From positions 13,154,501 to 13,218,500 of the forward strand of contig NC_134281.1 of assembly GCF_949628215.1 (NCBI RefSeq): a DNA stretch of 64,000 nucleotides. The letters run 5' to 3'. Positions 22,811 through 34,490 of the stretch are shown here, one piece after another. The notes beneath the pieces were generated by a model that saw only the letters and a program-made list of their open reading frames with translations, did no database searches and was not told where the DNA came from. How positions within the stretch are numbered: the first letter of the stretch is position 1; each line of letters opens with the position of its first letter. The translations under genes were made by a program, and so were the position numbers. Source of the stretch: Phalacrocorax aristotelis. Taxonomy: Eukaryota > Chordata > Aves > Suliformes > Phalacrocoracidae.

Positions 22811-25169
22811 GAAGAAAAAGTCTTGATCTGAAGGTTGCAGGCTCAAAGCAGCTAGAAACCCCATCAAGTGATTGAATGGGAACAGTGAGAGACGGCCAAA
22901 GACCACAACTCCTCCCTGGGTAAAGGATGAAACTGTAATGTGGAGCTGACTGACCTACTTACATATTTCTTCTTCACTCTCCCTCTCTCTTGCACTGCTG
23001 CAGTTGCCAGGCTGGGATGCTGCAAAGGAAATTGTAAATGAAGTTTCTGCTATCTAAAATGAGCAAAGGAGGTCTGCAGATGTGGGCATCTCAAGCAGCA
23101 CTGTCTCAGGCCCCTTTGGAGAAAAGGCATTTGCCTGTGCCACATCGCCCTATCCAAGGTGGCTCTGCCCATCACCTCCTTCCCATCTGTGTTTCTGGCA
23201 GATGCATGTCATTTTTGGCACAGTAGAGAAATGGCCAGGAGCCTGGTGACATTTGCAGCTCCATCCTCCCAAGCACACAGCAGAGGCCGGCACTAACTAA
23301 ACAGACTCTCTCCATCTTTCTGGTCTGCAGTTGAAGCAAAGGAGTCTCCCTGAACTGGAAGGGTCCTGCAGCCCCCACTGCTGGAGACATGTTGCACAAA
23401 CCAGACCTGCCCCTGTACTGTTACAAAGCCAGCAAGTGTGGGGGTGACACAGTGCCATCAGGTACAGACATGCTGTATACAAAGTGCTGCTGATACCTTT
23501 AATTCTAACAGAGTTGGGCATGGGGAGGACAGGGGACAGTGCCATTCCCTTGCTGAGTGCATTGCTGCAGCCTGTAGCCCTCTGACAGTTTTGCCATCAT
23601 TCCCAGATACACATGTGCTCTATTGGAGACAGGCAGCAGTAACAACTTTCTGGCCACTGTGAGGCCCTACTCCTCTCTGCATTTGGGTACAGCATCCTTG
23701 CAAAGCCAGCCCCCAAACCGCACCTGGATTGCCCAACATATGGCAGAGCCTCTCTGGGTATGGCACACAGGACACACACCAGGCTGAGTTGGTACAAATC
23801 CCACTGTGCTCTCACAGCTGGCACTGAAGGTCAGCAGACTGCCCAGGATTCCAGGCAGGACTGTGGGGTTTCGTCCCGTTTGTACCCCAAGGATGGCCAA
23901 GGATACCATGCACACTGACTCAGTGAGTCTCTGGAGGTTTGGAGAAGCACCCAATATCTGGATCCCTTCTCCAGCCCAGATCTCCAAAGCATCCACTTAC
24001 AAGACTGACAACCTTAAGCCATAACCCAGCAAGTTGAGATGGGGTGCAGGGAAAGTTTTGCTCTTGAGCAAATAGATAAAGGAGCAGCTGCCAGGACAGA
24101 CAAGAGAAACTACCAAGGGAAGCATTTCCAAAAGATGAGCAAAACCTTTGGGGAAGACCATATTTTGGAAGATTCAATGCTAAATATAGGAGTTTTAATG
24201 ACTTGTGGGGAGTCTCCAGTCTATAACTTCCCATTAGAAATTAAGAGAAAAGAACACTGAAATCTTCTGAACTTTCCACCACACAAAACTACTAGTATCT
24301 TTTTTGGCTCAGGAGTATTTTTGAGATGCAATTTTCCCATCCTCAATGAAAAACTATTTTGACAAGGGGAGAACTTGGGGTGATTGCGAGGATATTCACT
24401 CTGTCAGTCACAGCTACCCCCTCCAGCTGAAACAAGGGATCTCCAGAAAAGGATTGGTGCAGATGCTGAGGCAAATGCTAAGCAAACATGAAGCCAGGCA
24501 GAGTTCATTTTGTAAGCGGTTGTTGTGACCCCACTTGTCAGCATCATTCACTCACTCAAAGTCCTGCTTCTCCCTCATCAGCATTTTCAGAATAGGCTAA
24601 AAGAAGGGGCTTGCCTGTATGTTTTGGGTTTATCTCTCTGGACTAGCTGTGGTGATCCTGGGTCCTGTGGACAACATGGTAGAATGTTTTTCCCAATACA
24701 CCAGGTAAACGTTGCTGTCATGGATGTATTTTTCCACACCTCAGCAGTTCAGAGGAGTCTACACTACAAGAGGATTTACCCAGAGCAAAGCTCCAGTCCA
24801 AACTTCTCTCCCTTCCCTTGCATTTCTCAGCTGTGATTCACAACCCAAAATATGTGTAGAGGTACAGTGTTGTGCCTAACTTACAGAAATGCCAGTACTC
24901 AGGCTTTGCAGAAGAGACAAGACTAAAAGATGACTCCCTGAGAAATTATGAACTTCAGCTTTGCACAAGCAAGGTACAGGAGCTCTATTTTTACTTGTCC
25001 AGAAGAGCTTCAGCACATCCATCTGTGTCCCCCCCTCTCTTTCTAGATCATTTTGTCTGCAAAAGAAGAAGAATTATCCATCAGTGACAACCCGAGCACT
25101 CAGATTCAAGCCTAGCAGCCCTTTTTATAGAGGCACATTCCTACCCAGGCAGCCGGTCGAGGTTGCTGC
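22811..25169. other. Unique non-coding sequence
   Basis: No family recognised. Many short overlapping frames on both strands and moderate GC. No exon that I can defend. Confidence 0.5.
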
Positions 25170-25400
25170 AACTTGCAGAGGCAGTGCCCTAAAGGAGTGA
25201 GAGAGGCTGCCAGAGGACCCTGCATCCCACTGCCCGGTTCAGCTTGCAAGCGATGGCGGGGGACTGGCAGCCATACAGCTGGGGCCAGCACAATGGGCTG
25301 TCACTCTCATCAAGCAGGCGGGTAATTAGGGAGCGCTTCTTCAAATACAGCTGCCTGTGCTATTCGAAAGCTGCCACGTGCTTACTCTGAACAGACAATG
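25170..25400. promoter_or_regulatory. GC-richer candidate regulatory block
   Basis: A segment with more CpG dinucleotides than its flanks, containing GGCGGGGGACTGG, GGCGGGTAATTAGGGAGCGC (TAATTA core near 25322) and CCACGTG (E-box near 25373). It may be a conserved enhancer. It is far too small and CpG-poor for a CpG-island promoter. Confidence 0.25.
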
Positions 25401-26759
25401 CTGTGGCCCACCAGCACAGAAGCAAAACCGCCCTCTTCCCTCTGCTGCTGCCCCAAATGAAAGCTCTGAGCCAGCAATCATTTCAGAGAGGTCGGTGGTC
25501 GGTCACCACTTTCCAGCCTTCCCAACCCACAATTTGCTCTACAAGCATCGTGAACAGAGGGAAAAGGGTGGGTCATTATAGATGTGTCCTCAGGAAGAGA
25601 TAAACCCATTACATGTATTGATAACCTCTACAATCATCACTGCATGAAACTGGGTGTTTATGAGAACTGGCTCCTTTGTAAGAGCTGCATAAACACAATG
25701 CGGGGTGAATACCAGATTAAATAGGTGAACTAAAAGATTTGGAGAAGGAAAACAGTATGATTCATAAACTGAGATTTGAGGCAAATCTCAGTTTTGAGGG
25801 GAAGCAAAATAAAATAATGTGGGGCAACTACAAACTCAATCCTGGAAGGAATTTTGTTTAAACTGGGTTATTATTTAACACTTTATTTTCTTTTAAAGGA
25901 TTAGGTCTTCTTTCTCATTTTAGGTGAAAAAGACTACACCAAAATGGAAGTTTAACATCTAAAGTTTTTGTCTCAGAAAGTCTCACCTGGTAAAAAAAAG
26001 ACATACCCCATCGTGAAACCTGCAAACCAACCCTTCCAGCCTCTTTGACGCCGCCTCTCTCCATCTCTCACCAGTGACATGCACTGACTCCAATTCATAA
26101 GCAGTTTCTGACCTCCCACAGTTCCACTATTTGGGAAATTTACTGTGCACTACATGTATTTTACCCATGTCTGCAGGAACCAGACTTTTCTGTTCTCCCC
26201 ACTCCCTTCTCTGCCCCTTCTGCTCCCCAGTCCCCCACCTCTGCCTTTCTGCTCAGGAGTCTTTCTCATTGTTTCACACACACACACAAATACACTTCTT
26301 TTTCATCTGTAACATCTGTATAGTCTGACCAGCATCCTCAGTATTTTTTCATATGTACAACTCAATAAATAATGCAAATAAGCCACCACTTAACTATTTT
26401 CTCAGCTTGTCATGCAAGGAGCAATTTGGACTGAGGACCCAAGGTGGTGAGGGGCAGCACACTCCCTCCCCAAGGCAGGCATATGACAGTACTACTGCTC
26501 CCCCTGCCTCCCACCAACCCACCCTCCAGCTTTCCAGCAAAGACTCACTTCACAAAACTTAATTACTCTACTAACATGTCCCATATGCTCTGTGACAGGC
26601 AGGGAAGGCTTTAATTACATCTGCTCTAGACGTGCTGGGGAGCACTCATTTCCCCATCTCCCAGGGACCCAACACAGCACCCGTGGTTTGCGGGTGCTGC
26701 CAGAACCATAATGGTGCCTCAGCATCAGGCGTGGAGCACCAAAATATCCTCTTATTCCA
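25401..26759. other. Unique non-coding sequence with a short CA repeat
   Basis: Nothing recognised except (CA)7 at 26275-26288 and T/C-rich stretches around it. Confidence 0.5.
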
Positions 26760-26960
26760 TAGCTAACGGTGAGGCTGCAGACAAGGGAGGACTTTACTCT
26801 CTAGAGGAGAGCAAATCATCAGTCTTATAAAGTACTGACCATCACTGTTAATTAATTGATTAACAATCATTAATAATTAGAAATCCCTCAACACCATTGC
26901 TCATTTTTTATGGCGCTTGAGAGACATCATCCCTCATTTGGGAAGCGGAGGACAAAACTG
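26760..26960. promoter_or_regulatory. Homeodomain-site cluster, candidate enhancer
   Basis: At 26848-26880 eight overlapping TAAT or ATTA cores fall within 33 bp, on both strands, with a GATTAACAATCATTAAT arrangement. TTTTTTATGGCGC follows at about 26905. Such dense arrays are typical of binding sites for homeodomain proteins in developmental enhancers. No factor or target gene can be assigned from sequence alone. Confidence 0.38.
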
Positions 26961-28639
26961 TCGCCAGCTGGCCTTCCCCTTTCCTCCATCCTCCCAGCAC
27001 ATCAGCACCCGGTCGGTTGGCTTTTCCCGTTCTTCTCCCACCCCATTTTACTTTTCATTTTCACAGCTGCCTCTGCAATTGTTAATTTCACAGCCATCCT
27101 GTGTTACTGAGGTGGCAGGTAGTCAAAACCATTTTGGGGCACAATACATCAGGAGGTAGACAAGGAGCAGGCAGGAATTTGTTTGACATGACATTGTTAT
27201 GCAAAGATGCTCATGGCACCCGAGGTGTTTCACGCAACTGGATTGCATTTTCTGGAGCCAGAAATCCTTTTTTAGGGGAAGAAGGGCTGGAGGCAGGGGA
27301 AATCCTTTGATTCAGGATCATTTTTAAGTGTGAGAGAAGAATATCTATTGTAGTCCCTATACTTTTAATGTGGTTTGTGGCTTATGTGATCCAATCTGTA
27401 ATCTGTTTCACATCTTATACTGCCTTGAATTTGATCAAGCCACATCTGAATTGTGATAGTCTGCTCTGCTGACTGCCTTGTGGTGAACAATCTCCTACCA
27501 GTTATGGTTAATGTTTTGAACAAGGGCTAGTCATTATTGTTTGCAAACTCTTGAGGCAGAGCGGCAATTTCCAAGGAAATTGTGGGTAGGAGATATTCAA
27601 CAGAGGATGCCTTTGAAGAGCGTTTTGTTTGGTAAACTCCCTGTGCTTCCTCCATCAAAGATCCAGCTGTAGGGCCATGGTCAGGAGCAGGAACAGCATA
27701 GCTTTCCCAGGGATTGAGGATTGTGCCAGGGTCTTCCACAGACCATAGATTTCTAAGCCTCATTGCACCCATCTGCCTCATCCATTAGCTGTCCTGCTGC
27801 ATTAGAGCATCCAAAAGCCAGCCTGTACCTACCTGACAGTCCAGCCATGGGCCATGCCCCAGTCACAGTTTGGCAGCAGAGGATTGGTGCAGGCAAGGCT
27901 GTGCTGAGTAGTAGGAAAAGAGCATCCCATACTGGCGCAGGAGGCATTTCCTCATAGCTGTGCTCTTTGTTCTCTTGCATGAACTCCTCTTCTTGAAGAA
28001 GAGATGCATTCCCCATGTTTCCAGTGCTTTTGTTTCTACGGAGACACTGCAGGCTGCATGGGAGCTTGCTTTTCCCCCTACACTAAGTAGAGTCTTGCCC
28101 CATGAGCAGACTCTGGAATTATGAGTGCAAGGCTCATGGCTTGCAGCACGGTCTTCCTTCCTCCCCGTCCTCCTCTGCTCTGGAACTGCTACATAGAGCA
28201 TGAAATGAGCACATGCTCAAGCTCCACATCACTGATTTCTCCTGTGAAAAGGAGATAATCCACAAAGCACTAGGCAGAAGGGTGGCACAATACACCCTCT
28301 TTCAACAGATGGTCATCCCACCATTCCTCCACCATGAAGTCCCAGTGAGGTTCCATACATGCAGTACTCCTCCAGGAGGGCACGAGTCTAGACGACTCCC
28401 TCCCTTTCCCAAGAGTACCGATGTTGCAGTAATGTATCCAGCTTCCATGCCAAGGAATGGATGTGCAGCTGGTCCAGCTCTACTCTGTAGGGTTTGTACA
28501 GAAGCCAATTCCCTTTTCAGGACCATCATTCCTTCCTTTTAGCCTAAAGCCTAAAATTACCACTGAAGCTGAGCGAAGGGAGGGAGAGAAAAAGAAAAGG
28601 GAATAAAGAAAGAGTAAAGTCGGCACTTGGGACATTTCA
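26961..28639. other. Unique non-coding sequence
   Basis: No gene or repeat recognised. Frames at 27527-27781 and 27863-28201 (minus) are overlapped and domain-free. Confidence 0.5.
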
Positions 28640-28930
28640 TCTAGAAAAGGTCAGGCTGCACTTTTAAATGGCTCATCCCCCTGCTTAGGTGCCTCGTAAC
28701 AGGACATCCTGCCCTTCTCTGTTTTATGCATTTCAGTAGTGGTTCTGCCCTTTGGGTGAATCTAATTGATTTAGTCCAGTCCCCTAGTTCAATTTCTAGG
28801 GCTGCTAGGCTGGGACTCCCTAATCTGTGAACAGGATTTCATTGTGGCTGGGCACTTCTGATCCTTCAATTTATGGTTTGGCATTAAATTGGGCTCCAGT
28901 GATGCAGGACTGTTTATATTATGTCTGAAA
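28640..28930. promoter_or_regulatory. Candidate conserved non-coding element
   Basis: Unique block with CACTTTTAAATGG, GAATCTAATTGATTTAG (about 28758) and GCATTAAATTGGGC (28880s). No repeat. Regulatory reading by texture only. Confidence 0.27.
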
Positions 28931-30729
28931 GATTAGGCAAGTGTAGCTCAAGCAATGGAAAGATAGAGGTATTCTTGGAGAAGCGAGTCTCCCTCCCTGA
29001 GCAAAAATAATCCTGTGACATCCTGCCTGTATGATCCAAAAGGCTGTGGTTTTGAGGGTAGGACAAAATCTTGTTCAGGAGGAAAAAGAAATAAATTCTC
29101 ATGGAAAGTTGGTGTGCAATTAAAAGAAGCATTTCTTCTAAAGTGCCTATTCCTCACTTGCACACAATTGAATTAACTGATCAGCTGAAGTTGTTTCAGT
29201 CCCCAAGTCTGTTTTTCCATTTTGGAGGGCAGGAACTTCTGCAAAAATATCCCACAGGGGTTTTTTTCCATTCCTGCGGGAGAGGCAGACAATACCAAAA
29301 CATCTAATTGTAGAAGCAATGCTTGGAAATACAAATCTCAAATCCAATAGCATGTCATGGTCTTAAACCAGGGCTTATCACTGCCAGGTGTAAAGAGATG
29401 CTGCAACTATCACTTAGACATAATGGCCTTATCCTGGTTGGTGCTGCAAGCTGGCTGGACAGGTCCGAGCTATGACAAAGCCATTTCTCTCCTTCCTTTC
29501 TGACAGCAGAATCGTTCTATCTAGCATACATTTTAAGGGCAACAAGGACTGCACAAGCAGTGAGCTCAGGCTTTGGCAGAAGAAGAACTGCCAGTCTTTC
29601 TGAAGTGCTTTTTATCCTGTGACCTCAAAGCACTGCACAAGACACAGCAGCCAAATATGCCTAATAAACTTTGCAAACCAAAATATCTGAGATAATGTGA
29701 GGGCTTCACAGCAGCCTCCCAGAGGAATATCTTCTGCTGCATGCAACATAGGTGTGAGTTGTATGCCCTGAGGTACAGCAAGAAAACACATGAAGATGTT
29801 CAAGAGTGCAGAGCTAGTCTGGACTGTCTGCATAGGATCGTGCAGTCTGATCCCTGCTGCCTTTTGGGTATGGCTTCTAGGCTGAACTAGCCTCTAGAAG
29901 GTGTCCAGGAACATCCTGGAGACAATCCAGGACAAAACCTAGAAGCAACTTAATGAAGGAGCAGCACGGACAATGGGGGCCCCCTTCTTTGGGGTCTTCC
30001 CTGGCCCCTTCCTGCAGCAGCCCAGCAGAGCCACCCCGTGCTGCAGCAGCCTCCCTCGCCCCAGGAGCCTGACTCAGACTGGCGCAATGCCCAGGAAACA
30101 TCCCCTTCTCATGGGTAGTTTCCTAGGTCCTGTATTGTTTCAGGGAAACACATATTTGGCAGCTAATATTTTCCAGCACACAAGCAAGGATGGAAATAGC
30201 ATTTTTTTTACAGAGTCTTTCTCTACTATGTAATGAAGTAAATATCCAGGGTGTTTCCTCTACTCTTAATAGGAAAGGCTGCTGCATACGAAGACAGTAG
30301 GAGGGCGTGGCAAGAGACCTCAAGGACCCAGTATACCGGGACAACAGAGGTAAAACAGATGCAGGGTCACTGCACACTCCCCTGGTACCGTGCGGAGGGT
30401 GAAAAGAGCATGGAGCTCACCTGAAAGTCAGGCTCAGCTCAAGCAGAGGTGCACAACCCTGAGGAATCACACATCCTCACCCCTACACCTCACTGCTCTG
30501 CCTAAAAAATCAAGGGATGGCTCTGGGGAGCAGTGCTCTGTGCTGGACAAAGCTCCTGGCACCACAGGACTTGAGCAGCCACGGAGCTGCTAGTCCTCCT
30601 GGCAGCAGAATGGGGAGGACAGGTCGTGCCTTGTGCCCGCTTCTCATGCCCTACTGACTGGACACCACCATGTTGGCTTCTTGAGTGTAATATATAAGCA
30701 GAGAGACAGGCACTACAGTTAAATTATCC
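28931..30729. other. Unique non-coding sequence
   Basis: Nothing recognised. Short frames on both strands without domains. Confidence 0.5.
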
Positions 30730-31010
30730 CACCGACCTCCTGGTGATCTAATGGACTCTTCAGTAAGGCCTTATTAAATTCCAAGCCAAACTATGTCCAG
30801 TTACAGTAATTACTGAATATTTAAGAAACAGCAATTGGCTATTTAGAGCACACTAACAAACATCTCACGGAGAATTTCATGCTTTTTAATTACTATGCAA
30901 TACCTGTCCCTTTGGTGACACCCTCCAACCTGGATTTATGTGTTAATTTGCATCTGTTCTTCTGTGTTCCAGCATTATAGAAAAGTAGATAAATTACAGA
31001 AAAAAAAAAA
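30730..31010. promoter_or_regulatory. Candidate conserved non-coding element
   Basis: An AT-rich block with CCTTATTAAATTCC, ACAGTAATTACTGAATATTTAAG (a short dyad, CAGTAATTACTG, at about 30804-30815), TTTTTAATTACTATGCAAT (near-octamer ATGCAAT, about 30883-30901) and GTTAATTTGCATCTG (ATTTGCAT octamer, about 30945). Two POU-octamer-like motifs beside homeodomain cores are notable. Function is inferred. Confidence 0.38.
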
Positions 31011-32779
31011 CCCAACATGTAAGGAGAGCAGTTCTCCTGTTGAGGGTTAGGGCCTGCGGGTAGAAAAAACCCTAATAAAAGCAGGTGCTGTGCCAGCTTT
31101 CCCCATCCCTATGTGGAAAGCCCAAATGCTGCAGTCCATCACTGCAGCTTTCTGTGTCATGCCAGACCCAAGCCCAGCCCCATCCCTCTGCATGCTCAGC
31201 CATGACCCCTACAACCCCCATCACTCCCGCCCTAGGGCTCCAACGCTCCAAAAAAGTAAAAGGCTAAGTCAAGCAAATCATGCTTTCGCTGACCGATGTG
31301 CATCCTCAGGAACTAGGGCAATACCTGCCTGGAGCTCATTTCCCTGCACACAGTGAGAATCTGAATTGGGGGCCTCTGTGCTAGCCGAGAGCCGTAACCC
31401 CAGCTGTGCTCTCCAGCTCGCTGCATGCCTTATTAGTGCTAAACAGCATCCTTATTTAACACACTTGAATTTAGAGTGGAATGGATATTTCTTACTTCAG
31501 AAAGTCTCACCTGCCTCTCAAATGGCTCTTGGCATGCTGCCCATTCTCACTCGCGTTTTGCCTTTAACAAGGCAAGCCTCGTTCCTCTTGAGTGGAAAAG
31601 GGCTGGCAGGGCTTGATTGAAAGTTTGGAGTCCTTCCCCCTCCCCATCCACTTAGATGCCACAAGAGCCCCCAGATCTGTATAGCCTTCTTATTGCCAGA
31701 AAGCAAAGCTTTTGCCAACACATCTCCCAGCTTCCTCATCACAGAAACTGAAGATAAAACATCTAACAGAGGCACCACAAAGACTGGTACAAAAAAAGAA
31801 AGGGGGGGAAGATGAGTGTTGTTTGCAGAGCTTGCCTGGCCTCCTGCTACCCCTGCCCCCACCTTTTCTTCCTCCACTGCTGTATCCTCAGAACATCCAA
31901 GCCCAAGGTAGAAATATCTAAGTCGTCAATTCTTTTTTCCTTCCCATCCCCAACTACACTCTTGAAATGCAAGCGATCCAAGAGAAAAGAGCATCACTCA
32001 CCGCTCCCACTTTCCTAACAAGACCTCATTATGGTGCAGGGAAAACTTGACCCTGTCAAAAATGTCAAGCCAAGGCACTGCATTTATTCCTCACACAGTC
32101 CCCTTCGCCTATAACTTAGCGGGTGCTGCAGGGAGGTTATTCTTTCTTTCTTTGATTGTCACGGGGAGTAAGCTTTTCTTTTTTTAACAAAGCTATTTTA
32201 AAACAGATGCTTAACTCTCTGTGCTATTTTAAATGATGCATAGAAAAAAGCCCACAGCAGAGCCGCAGTTTAGCACAAAGACTGGGTGAGCTGAAGCTCG
32301 TGTGCTCCTACCTGTGCACAGAAGGATCTTGGCAAAATGGATCGACAGGTGACTGTTTTGAAGAAAATGGCTCCATTTGGGCCAGAAGATGGCCATTCAG
32401 CTGGGAACAAATGCAAACCTGCAAGAGGCTTCCTCAGTTTGTTTCTGCAGGTCAGTAAATACCCATGCTCATCTCTGAACACTGTGAACTGTATCATTGT
32501 GAGGTGAGGAGCAGGATGGAGGAAGGCTTCTGGCTGCTGGGCACTGTGGGCTATGTGTTTCTGCCCATCCTGTGGGCTGGTGGCAAGGCTGTAAGTTGGG
32601 CAAAAGACCCTCCACAGCCACAGGAGGGAAGAAATAGAAACAGCCGAGTAAGCACTCTGAACACAATGTGCAACACCCAGGAAATATATTTCCACCTCCA
32701 TCTCCAATAGAAGTGAGGTAGGAGCCACAGGATATCAAAAACTCCAGGGACTCAGTCTGGATTTGCACTGTGATCTGGA
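31011..32779. other. Unique non-coding sequence with one weak tRNA-like block
   Basis: A GAATTGGGGGCCTCTGTGC...GCCGTAACCCC string near 31362-31402 loosely resembles the tRNA-like blocks seen elsewhere. The 152-codon minus frame at 32270-32728 and the opposite plus frame at 32465-32710 have no domain. Confidence 0.4.
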
Positions 32780-33015
32780 GGCATAAGGGTTTACTCTATG
32801 CATATTTATTATTTTGGTACACAGCAGATTATAAACCCAATCTCTGAAGTTACAAAACCATATAGGTAGTGATTATCTGTGGTATTTGATTATTACAAAG
32901 TTGTTCATGCTCAGCAAATATGTTTTCTGATAATCAGTTGGCATTTACTTTATAGACATCTGTGTTATTAAACACACAGAGAAAGGGGATTTAGGGATTG
33001 TGATAGCAAATGGCC
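32780..33015. promoter_or_regulatory. Candidate conserved non-coding element
   Basis: AT-rich unique block with GATTATC and GATAATC cores (about 32871 and 32930; CRX/OTX- or GATA-like), ATGCATATTTATTATTTTGG (32799 on) and TATTTGATTATTAC. Enhancer-like texture. No conservation data. Confidence 0.32.
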
Positions 33016-34379
33016 CTTGTTCAGTCTATAAAGCATCACATGCATTTTTTTGGCTGCTCCATCGAGACATGCTACTGTGGGTCAAACCTCCACCCAGCAC
33101 AGAAAGATGTCGCATCTCCCAAAACTCCCTCCCCTCAAGCAGATGAGGCCACGCTGCCTGCTAGGTAAAGGCATCCCATTTCTCCAGCTGCATCAATGTT
33201 GCTGTCTGGCACTGAATTATTTAGCTTCCCCTCACTGTGAATGGAAATGATCTGCAGTTTAAATGGGATGAAGAGAAGTTTGCATCAAAGGCACCTTAAC
33301 TCAGTCAAACACACGTTGGAGACTTCCTTGCCTGGGACTGTCAGGGGTAATAACCATAGCTCTGATCAAACAAAAGGCCCTTCAGACCCTCTTAGGTCGG
33401 GTAATCGGGAGGTTCACATCTCCTCTTCCAGCTGTCAGGGAAGAAAATATTTAAAGAGGTTGAGTGAGAGGGAGATGAGGATATTGGGCTGTGGAATGTG
33501 AAAGAGTTTCCTGTAGATTGGAGGTTGATATGGTGCTGGCAGCCCTGGGTTTTCTCAACACCCAAACACTTTGTCGTGCAGGCTGGCAACACCCTTCATT
33601 TTCCTCCTGACCTGGCAGGAGAAGAGGGTCAGTGTAAGCGGCACTCATGTTGGCTAATTCATATGGAAGTGTAGGGCTATTACAGCTGTCACTGGCCCAT
33701 CAAATGCTGGCTTTCTCATTTCCTAAACATCTTCTGTCCAAAACCCACCATCTCTGACTGCCCCTCTCCTACGCACCCAAACCCACCAGCAGCTCTGCAC
33801 TATACCCCTTGCCAAGTCCTCCCACCCGCCCCTGCAGCCAGGGCTTCTTTCCCCACCTCTTCTGTGCTGCCAACACCAGGACTACTGCAGACATCAGACC
33901 TATTCGGATGGCAGTGTCCCTCTCCATCGTCACACAATGATGGGGAGCACTGGTCAAATGTTCTCACTGGTACCACAGGAACAGTGGCATGGAGCTGAAG
34001 CTGGAGGCAAATCAGGGATCTCCTAACAAGGGTCGTTGCAGAGACCTGGATGTGAAAGTCTTCTGTGGTAGCAGAAATGCTGTGGTACTCAGTAGAGACC
34101 TCAAATCTGTCAGCATTTGAAGAATGAGGGATTCTGCTGTGTGCTCTGCCCCTGATTCAGTGCCCCCCAACCCTGTCCTCCCCACATGAATTCTCCCTTT
34201 CCATGCTACCCTGTGAGCTGCCCTGCCAGTTTGGGATGCCTCCCTTGGGAGATGCCATTGGAGGGAAGCAGAAGGATACTCTGGCATCATGCAGCCGAGC
34301 TCTGCCAGGGCCAAGCCCACACCACAGCCCAGGCTTCCCTTCCTCTGCTGCCCCCACCTCTCCCCACCCCCAAAGTTGC
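33016..34379. other. Unique non-coding sequence
   Basis: Nothing recognised. The 140-codon minus frame at 34012-34434 has no domain and is crossed by frames on the other strand. Confidence 0.5.
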
Positions 34380-34490
34380 TAGCATTAAAAGGATTACTGA
34401 ACAAAATTATGAGAGAGAAGGGATTACAAGGCATTATCAGACTTGATCCCCTCCTAATTAATTACTGGTCAGACATATGAAAGGATGGCT
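34380..34490. promoter_or_regulatory. Short candidate conserved non-coding element
   Basis: About 110 bp with GCTAGCATTAAAAGGATTACTG, CATTATCAG and CTCCTAATTAATTACTGG (TAATTAATTA near 34455). Dense homeodomain cores in an otherwise GC-moderate region. Confidence 0.28.
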
